In this document: positions 57,601-64,000 of the stretch, piece by piece
How the letters are laid out: each line of letters starts with the position of its first letter
How positions within the stretch are numbered: the stretch's first letter is position 1
Assembly (NCBI GenBank): GCA_963682175.1
Contig: OY821784.1
Coordinates: 34,019,621 to 34,083,620, forward strand
Source of the DNA: Triglochin maritima
Lineage: Eukaryota; Streptophyta; Magnoliopsida; Alismatales; Juncaginaceae
Reading direction: 5' to 3'
Length of the DNA: 64,000 nt
Translations under genes and position numbers: made by a program
Notes under the pieces: generated by a model
Databases searched by the model: none
Seen by the model: the letters and a program-made list of their open reading frames with translations, nothing else
Told to the model about the DNA's origin: nothing

Positions 57601-58673
57601 CCATAGGCATTAAGTATTATTAATATTGTCGTACAACCTCCTGAAAAGTTACTCTTCGTCGCACCCCATAACCTCTGGCAATCCGATATCCCTCACGTAA
57701 TCTCCTCCAACGACACCCCCTCCTCGTGAAGTTCAAAATTTGTTCTAATTTGGTTTAGTTACAGTTTGGTGTTACATTTTGGTTTAGGTTTGGTTACATT
57801 TGGTTTTAATTATGTTTGGGTTACATTCCATGTGGTTGGGATTACCATTACATTCTATTTATTCAAGGTGATCATGTAATGGTATTTAATGCAAACAAAA
57901 TATTAAAATAATCTAAATGGAAATAATTTGGTTTGAATTTTTACCGGATAAAGAGAATACATTAGAACTACTCATTATGATGTTTGAGTTTACTCCTTCA
58001 TACGTATTAAAATACCTTCCTAGCTACCTTCGATGGGCTAAAATTCAAGTTTTGTAGCATTTTAGTATCATTTTAATAATGGAGTTTCTAATTATCTTCC
58101 ATCTCCACCGTCTGATTGACTTGGATAGAATTTATGAAACACTTTTATTATTGTGTGTGTGGATATTACATATCCATGTGGCTGGATTACCCTTACAAGT
58201 GTATGGGATTACCCTTACATTCTCTTTATTCAAAGTGATCATCAATAATGGTATTGAATGCAAACCAAATATTAAAATAATCTAAATGGAAATAATTTGG
58301 TTTGAATTTTTACCAAATAAAGAGAATACATTATAACTACCCATTATGATTCCTACATATTAAAATACTACTCGAGCCGAAACTATCTATTCCCCTACAC
58401 CTTAAAAATACGTCAAAAAAAATCCCCTGGCATAATACTTCAAGAAAGCCCATGAACACCGGCTGGAAATATTTTTCATCTAAATGGATCACCGTCTAAT
58501 CTAACTACAAGGACACCGTTGAGGGTCTTGGACCCTAATTTAGTGAAGAACAAAGGCCACCCAAGTAATGTTAGGCTAAAGTCTACCAATTGAATCCAAT
58601 GTACCCATCCTATTGAATCAAATTACCCACTCTCGAAACTAGATTTATCCCAACCTATCATCCCTTCTACCAT
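57601..58673. other. AT-rich DNA with a 367-bp-spaced direct duplication
   Basis: Segments at about 57835-58010 and 58200-58375 are near copies (ACATTCT.TTTATTCAA.GTGATCAT through ATAAAGAGAATACATTA), offset by 367 bp with scattered substitutions. They could be two units of a tandem repeat. No gene is supported. Confidence 0.7.
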
Positions 58674-60232
58674 TGATTGACATCATTTCATGCTTATATT
58701 TGTACCTTATATCCATTTTCTTACACCTAAGCAATGCTATGTGACGAGTTTTATGTTTAGTTTTCAGAAATAAAGAGGTTTGAAGAGAAGAGCCTTGAAA
58801 GGACCCAAAAGCAGGAAAAAAGGACCTAATTGTGAGACCTGGGGACCAAGATGCAAGGGGGAAGGACCTGATCGTAAGACAGAAGGACCTAAGAGCAAAA
58901 CAGGAAACTCCTCACCATCATGAGGAGTATTTTGTCAATTCGATTCGGGTCGGAGCTCCACTAAACCAACCAGATGCATCTAAGACCAAGAAACACTTCA
59001 AGAAAAGCCCACAAAGAAAACCAGACGGATCCAAGCTTTATAGGCCGCCAATTGGCGGTCTGGAACCGCTAATTGGCGGTCCATTTAGCCCAGGATCCGT
59101 CCAATTTTCTGTAGCACGTGTATTAGTGTATTCTTAGTGTATTTGTGGTATTGGTTTAGTCCCACATCGGGGGATTGTCCCGGATTAGCTTTTTCCATGC
59201 TTATAAATAGAACTCTTCACCTTCCATTGGAATTACCCATTGCTTGGTGGCATTCTCTCTACTAAGGAGTGAGCCTTGAAGCAAAAACTCAAGGTGGAGA
59301 AGAATGCTACCTTCAATGTGAGTCATTTTGTTAATAAAATAATTCTTCTAGTTTCTTTAAATCTTGTCTTTTAATTTGTGCATGTTTGTTTAGTCTTTCC
59401 TTTCCTTTTATGTTTCGTTAATGCTTCTTGCCTTCTTAGTTAACTTTCATTTCAGTATTATGCTTTCTTTGCTTAGTCTAATCAGTAGTGTAATGAGTAG
59501 TGAGTAGTTCCATCCCCATTTGGGGGGTGGAGAAATATGTGATATAATCATGTAGTGTATTAAGTGTGTGTTATTTTTATCCCTTGAGCTTTATATGATT
59601 TCCATAACCATCTAATGGGTCTCCACTCTTATCTTTGATAGGCTAATGCTCTTGAATGAAGCTTAGCTTATGCTTTGATTAGTGGACCTATTTTATGGGG
59701 AATGATAAGGTTAGGATATGGATGAAGTTAATGTTGGAAACACAATTTGTAGTGTATGTGCTCTTGTTGCCTTTACCTTAGCTAATGTCTTGTATGTTTT
59801 AATGATATAGTGAAATCTTAATTCATGTAGAGGCATAGTAGGGTATAGTCTTTATACTTGAGTTCATGTAGCTTCATTCCAATTAATGTCTTGTATGTTT
59901 TAATGATGTAGTGAAATCTTAATTCATGTAGAGGCAAAGTTGGATGTAGTTTTATGATTTCATGCACTACATGTTGTGAGGAGCTTAATGAACACACACA
60001 CACTTCTTTATGTCACATTATTTCTCTACCCCCTTTGGGGCTTAGTTTATTGCTTATCTCCATTTCCATTTGCATCTTAGTGTAGTTTAGTGTAACCAAC
60101 CTTTCTTCCCTTTCTTTACCTCTCGCCTTCGAACAAACCAAGTGTCGACACACCTCCCAGTGGACGACCCGTATTTGCCACCGCTTCAACGCGGCCGTGC
60201 ACTTGCGGTTAAATATAAAACGAGATCGATCA
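58674..60232 (+). repeat. 5' LTR of element B (1559 bp)
   Basis: It begins TGATTGACATC and ends GATCGATCA. U3 has repeated GGACCT boxes (58800-58890). Two palindromes, GCCGCCAATTGGCGGTC and CGCTAATTGGCGGTCC, lie at 59042-59084. TATAAATA is at 59202-59209. U5 ends GTGCACTTGCGGTT..., very similar to the U5 end of element A, although the rest of the two LTRs is much more diverged. An internal duplication, TTAATGTCTTGTATGTTTTA, occurs around 59780 and 59883. Confidence 0.9.
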
Positions 60233-60238
60233 AGTTTT

Positions 60239-60256
60239 TGGCGCCGTTGCCGGGGA
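60239..60256 (+). promoter_or_regulatory. tRNA-Asp primer binding site of element B
   Basis: TGGCGCCGTTGCCGGGGA, identical to that of element A and likewise six bases after the LTR end. Confidence 0.9.
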
Positions 60257-60389
60257 GGTGCTCTGTCCAGACCTTGGTTTGGACGATTCGAGGGGTTTTT
60301 GATTTTTTGTTTCCAGTTTGGTTTAGTTTCAGGGAACGAGAACATCAAGGGGAAGCTACTGGGAAAGTTGGAGCAAAAGAATCGACAAA

Positions 60390-60432
60390 GGGACCGCCAA
60401 TCAGCGGTTGCAAACCGCCAATTGGCGGTCTG
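60390..60432 (+). repeat. leader palindromes of element B
   Basis: ACCGCCAATCAGCGGT and ACCGCCAATTGGCGGT lie in tandem. The second is a perfect palindrome matching those in the LTR and in the decayed element (40640-40672, 37822-37840). Confidence 0.8.
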
Positions 60433-61365
60433 GTGAGGTCTGCCTCCTCTCAAATTTCTTCTGGTGGTTTATTGCTTTACTTTAGTTATCTGGGAGCCCA
60501 ATTGTGCATGCTGTGATCTTTAGTTTGCTCCCAGATTTAATTTCAATCCCCTTTAATCAACTTGGACCATAAAACTCAAAGCAAAAGATTAGACTTCTTG
60601 CCATCTAGGTCATGCATCATATGTAGACCTTGCATGCATATTTCTTTTCTTTGCTTTACATTTTGTCGTTGATTGCTGGAGCGAGGTACACATTCCTTAT
60701 CACTCATTCACGCATTAGGACATTCATTAGTGAGTAAGGTTTGCATCGAAACAAGAGTGAGGTGAGTGCTTGTTTGGTGAGTTGCTTGCTAGCCTAAGAT
60801 TTCAAAACATCTTTAAGGGGCATCACCTATAGACTTCAAAGATAAGGTGGGGGATTTCATCACCCCTCCCTTAGCCCCAAAAAGCACACTCAAGTAAAGC
60901 CTTAACTAAAAGCAAGTAGACATTGGCCCTAGGAATTCGGACGCACTAGGAGAGTAATCTAGTTGAGACCGCCATGACCTGATCGGCGTTGCCTACCTTG
61001 TCGATAGTAGGAGGTACTGGATCTCCGGATCTGGTATCACTTGCTGGGCATTGTGGTCCTCGTTGTAGGGAGGTGAGGCGTGTCGAGGCTAGTGACCTCG
61101 AAGTTAGGCGTCGTCTAGCCTAAGGACCCATTGCCTTACATTGTTTGAGCCTTGCTTGCTAGTTAGGCTTCTACCTTCACCCTGTACCCTCGCTAGCTCT
61201 AGGGATTCTTCCCTTCTCCTCTGAGTCATCTTCTTCTCACCTTCTTCTACGTTATAGTCTCCTCCCCTTTACACTCTCTGTTAGCGTTTTAGGGTCGAGT
61301 CGAGCACTTTTTGCGAGCTTAGCCTCGTGGTGGTGAGAGTGATCGACTCGAGAGTTTTTCTTGAG

Positions 61366-62856
61366 ATGGATGGTTACATGGGCGACCATCCATATCATTG
61401 TTGGGACCAGGACGATTCTCCCTGGTACTCCGGACCCATGCAACCTGGGGTGGCTCAGACTAACACCCCGTATGGTTGGGATGATCGCAATTTTGTGACT
61501 GAGCAGTCTTCATATTGGGGTAACATGAGAGAGGCACCGACTGCTAGACCACAATCTAGTTATGCCGGATCATATGCTGGTCAACAAACTGAGACATTAC
61601 AACAAACTTTGGCCTCTTTCATGCGTATGGCAGACGACATGAGTGCACCGGCGGCTCCAGTAGCCGTACCGTGTCACTATTGTGGGTTGAGTGGTCATGA
61701 TTTCGGGGAATGTCCTTATGTTCCCCCTGAGCCTGAGTATGAGCACACATTTTCCCAAAATGCTCATTATGACCATTACGCATCCGCGTACAACCCGAGA
61801 GTGATGGATTCATGGGGAGACAAATCTTATCCAAATTCTTATACCTCATTTTCACCCCCGTATCCTCCTCCCGAATACCCAGAATTCTACCAGCACCCCA
61901 CTCCAAATCATTGGACTCATTCTCAGCCCATCAATACCCAACCACAAAATTTCCCAAGCTCTGACTTGGACCTCATCGTTGACCGCATACCTGATTCCTT
62001 GAAACAAACTTTCCTTACGTTCATGGAAACCACTCAACAGTCCATACAAAATATGACACTGCAAGTGAGTCAAATGTCGCAGAAATTACGTGAATGTGAG
62101 GAAAGTAACCTTTCTTGTCAACATGAGGATTCTTCTTTTGATATCGAACCACCACCACATCCACAAATTCAAAGCACAACCTTTCAAAGTCAAACTCCTA
62201 GTCAGTCTGAGGGACTTGGGGTTTCAATTCACGATCACTTAGTGGAGGATTCGATTCAAATTGAGAATAACTTGGACCAGTTCTATTATGAGTCGGCACA
62301 GGATTGTGCCTTATCTTTTTGTCCCGTGGCCCTTGAGCCACATGATCTTCATTTTAATCCTCTTAAGGACCCACCTCTGGTGGAGCAAGAGCTCCCTAGT
62401 ACCCTCAACTTCAAACAACCTGATGAGAGTTTGCCTCTCACTATTGTTCCTGATCATCTTGGAAATGATGGAACATCAAACAACTACATTGCTCATGAGG
62501 GTATTAGGAGTTCCTTGGAGGATACTTTGGGTATGAGACCCACTTCCTGTTCTCCTGGTGAGTTGGACATGCATAACGAGGTGCTTGACCTCGTTCCGAC
62601 CCACCAGCCTGTTGGTTGGAGAGTTTGGATTGATGATCATAACTTCAGTTCCGCAACGGGAGATATTTTTCTTCCGTTGCCCCTTATTTCCCAAACTCTC
62701 GAGAGGTTCAAGCTCTTTCAGTTTGATCCTTTCAATGAGACGCCTTTGCGTCCAATTCATGAACCTCTCGTTTCATCTGGTGCTCTTTGTGAAGGGGGCC
62801 CACGCATGCGTATTCTGGCCCCGCGTGGTGTCATGTTCCCTTTCCAAGTGCATTGA
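61366..62856 (+). CDS. gag-like zinc-knuckle protein of element B (496 aa, intact)
   Basis: Homologue of the element A ORF along the whole length. The start is placed at ATG 61366, where similarity begins (an in-frame GTG/ATG extension of 13 codons exists). Zinc knuckle C103-x2-C106-x4-H111-x4-C116, the same positions as in A, then YASAYNPRVMDSWGDKSYPN, a helical QMSQKLRECEES segment, QPDESLPLTIV, THQPVGWRVWIDDHNFS, and a PFQVH end. The C-terminal 200 residues are as conserved as the knuckle part, which argues that they do something. No capsid or enzyme domain. Probable RNA-binding protein of a non-autonomous element. Confidence 0.85.
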   Translation: MDGYMGDHPYHCWDQDDSPWYSGPMQPGVAQTNTPYGWDDRNFVTEQSSYWGNMREAPTARPQSSYAGSYAGQQTETLQQTLASFMRMADDMSAPAAPVAVPCHYCGLSGHDFGECPYVPPEPEYEHTFSQNAHYDHYASAYNPRVMDSWGDKSYPNSYTSFSPPYPPPEYPEFYQHPTPNHWTHSQPINTQPQNFPSSDLDLIVDRIPDSLKQTFLTFMETTQQSIQNMTLQVSQMSQKLRECEESNLSCQHEDSSFDIEPPPHPQIQSTTFQSQTPSQSEGLGVSIHDHLVEDSIQIENNLDQFYYESAQDCALSFCPVALEPHDLHFNPLKDPPLVEQELPSTLNFKQPDESLPLTIVPDHLGNDGTSNNYIAHEGIRSSLEDTLGMRPTSCSPGELDMHNEVLDLVPTHQPVGWRVWIDDHNFSSATGDIFLPLPLISQTLERFKLFQFDPFNETPLRPIHEPLVSSGALCEGGPRMRILAPRGVMFPFQVH

Positions 62857-62930
62857 CCCACTCTTGAGGTTCCCATTTGATGTCTTTTGACAAATGAAGA
62901 TGGGAACTTATGTTTGTACATAGTTATATA

Positions 62931-62990
62931 AAAAAAAGAAAAAAAAAAAAAAACAAAAAAAAACAAAAAAAGAGAAAGAAAAAAAAAGTA
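62931..62990 (+). repeat. A-rich low-complexity tract
   Basis: About 60 bp of A with sparse C/G, shortly after the element B ORF. Element A has a shorter A-run in the equivalent place (28527-28541). Phe-rich reverse frames here are spurious. Confidence 0.85.
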
Positions 62991-62999
62991 CAATAAAAG

Positions 63000-64000
63000 A
63001 CTCCTTCAGTGAGCATTGATTGTTGTGAGCCCCAACCCTTGTGTATTTGGGCTCAATTTCTTTCACGTATTTGTATCCCTTCTTTAGCATCTCACAGGTT
63101 TTGAGGGAATTCGGGTTATGTCCATCAACATGACCTTGCACTTCCCTTTGTACTTCATGTTGGTGAGATCTCTCCTTTTTATGCATCAATCCATATAGTA
63201 TTTTGCTCACATTCATTGAGGACAATGCATGAAGTAGGTGTGGGGGGGTGTTTTACGTGTGTACATAGTCGAGTCTTTTCTTTTGATTTTGTTTTCTTTT
63301 GTTTGCATTGTTAGGGTCATGATAGTGTGCTGCATTTAATATCGATATATCTGCTTGCCATGATCCTTGGGTGACTTGTCTTCTTTTGCTTGCCTAGTGC
63401 TTCAAAATTTTCACATTTTTTTCAAAATCTTCATGTGTTTTCGAAAGAAAATGTTTTGTGGGTTTTGCGTGTGTTTAGCATGTGCAAAACCGTTGAGAGG
63501 CAAAGTAAAAAGAAAGCTCCCAAAATTGCCTTGAACTTGATGCATTAGGATATCTAGTACGTGGCTTTAGGATTTATCGAGTCGTTAGGATGCACCCCAG
63601 TTTTCCCTTGGGGGTGAGTAATCATAGGGTTTCAGTGCTCAAACATTTAATGAAGTCCACCCTGAACCTAGTGAGTCAATAATTCGTGTCTGATAACTTA
63701 AGGAAGTTTGTTGTAGTCAAGGACCCTCTAAATCCTGTTGTGAGACATTAGTGTAGGGGTTTTGGTTCATGTGTAGATAAGAAATAAGTGAGTAGGTGTT
63801 CTTTCTTCTCGCACGGCTCCTATCACTCGGGAAAGTAGGTCTGAGGGGACTTTGTGCCTGGTGCTTTCGAGTCATCTGACTTGGGATGCGCCGACTGAAC
63901 TCCCGTTACACGGGTGGTAGGGATTGCCCTATGTGGAGATGTGGGGAAAGGTGTACGTGATAGTGTAAGTCCTCATGGGCAATGATGCACGAAACCTGAC
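63000..64000 (+). other. 3' noncoding region of element B
   Basis: Aligns with 38900-39720 of the decayed element: GAGGACAATGCATGAAGTAGG, a TGTGGGGGGGTGTTTT purine tract (63240), ATTTAATATCGATATAT, GATGCATTAGGATATCTAGTA, CTCCCGTTACACGGGTG (a hairpin), CCCTATGTGGAGATGTGGGGAAA, and GATAGTGTAAGTC. No protein is supported here; the conservation is at the nucleotide level. Confidence 0.7.

Larger units (their letters stand above)
58674..64000 (+). mobile_element. element B: gag-only Athila-like retrotransposon (right end outside window)
   Basis: 5' LTR 58674-60232, tRNA-Asp primer site, leader with palindromes, one intact ORF (61366-62856), then a 3' noncoding region that aligns with 38.9-40.2 kb of the decayed Athila-type element. 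No pol is recognised. By that alignment the 3' LTR should start near 64.5 kb, giving an element of about 7.4 kb. It is non-autonomous and homologous to A through the ORF. Confidence 0.88.

Noticed and set aside
60013..60516. ORFs at the LTR/leader junction of element B
   Set aside because: They cross the LTR end, the primer site and the palindromes in both directions, and no domain is seen.

Overview
The window reads as nuclear DNA of a flowering plant, probably a eudicot. It has short AG/GT-bounded introns, plant-type housekeeping and stress genes, and many nested plant transposons (Athila-like and other Ty3/gypsy, Copia, PIF/Harbinger, hAT, CACTA). Nothing bacterial, viral or organellar was seen. 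The species cannot be named from this sequence. Well over half of the window is repeat-derived.

Layout. 1-3.05 kb holds the last nine exons of alanyl-tRNA synthetase (editing and C-terminal domains). 4.1-8.4 kb is an LTR of a family called here T (copy T1), split by a solo LTR with a CCTAT duplication. 9.25-13.2 kb is a decayed PIF/Harbinger element with TAA duplications, a reverse-strand Myb-like ORF1, a forward transposase and a 73-bp minisatellite between them. 13.9-16.4 kb is an unexplained noncoding tract: a 107-bp tandem repeat, then about 1.9 kb of short hairpin modules with covarying stems. 17.6-19.8 kb is a second T solo LTR (T2). 20.0-23.3 kb is a glutathione peroxidase pseudogene with nonsense codons and a solo LTR inside an exon. 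23.5-31.75 kb is a third T solo LTR (T3), split by a very young 6.4-kb Athila-like element (A) with LTRs that look identical. A carries one intact zinc-knuckle ORF and no pol.

32.9-41.3 kb is an old, 5'-truncated Athila-type element with gag, protease, RT, RNase H, integrase and an extra ORF. Small host genes and remnants follow: a wound-responsive (DUF3774) gene, a PPR scrap and a receptor-kinase pseudogene. 43.5-47.5 kb is a CACTA remnant containing an 835-bp hAT-type MITE with an exact 8-bp duplication. 49.3 kb is an intact DUF538 gene. 50.5-52.3 kb is a fragment of a TTF-zinc-finger hAT transposase gene. 53.2-57.2 kb is a gypsy integrase gene split by a second PIF element, itself interrupted by a Copia LTR. 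58.7-64 kb is the left part of a second gag-only Athila-like element (B), running off the window.

The clearest candidates for something new are: the gag-only elements A and B, which keep open ORFs homologous along their whole length although their LTRs have diverged; a 58-bp hairpin-containing block, identical in A and in the decayed element, just before the 3' LTR; repeated palindromic hairpins in both LTR and leader of these elements; the covarying hairpin array at 14.5-16.4 kb; and clusters of the palindrome CGGTCGACCG in three apparently unrelated LTR families. Host genes here do not form a pathway. They are islands between nested insertions.
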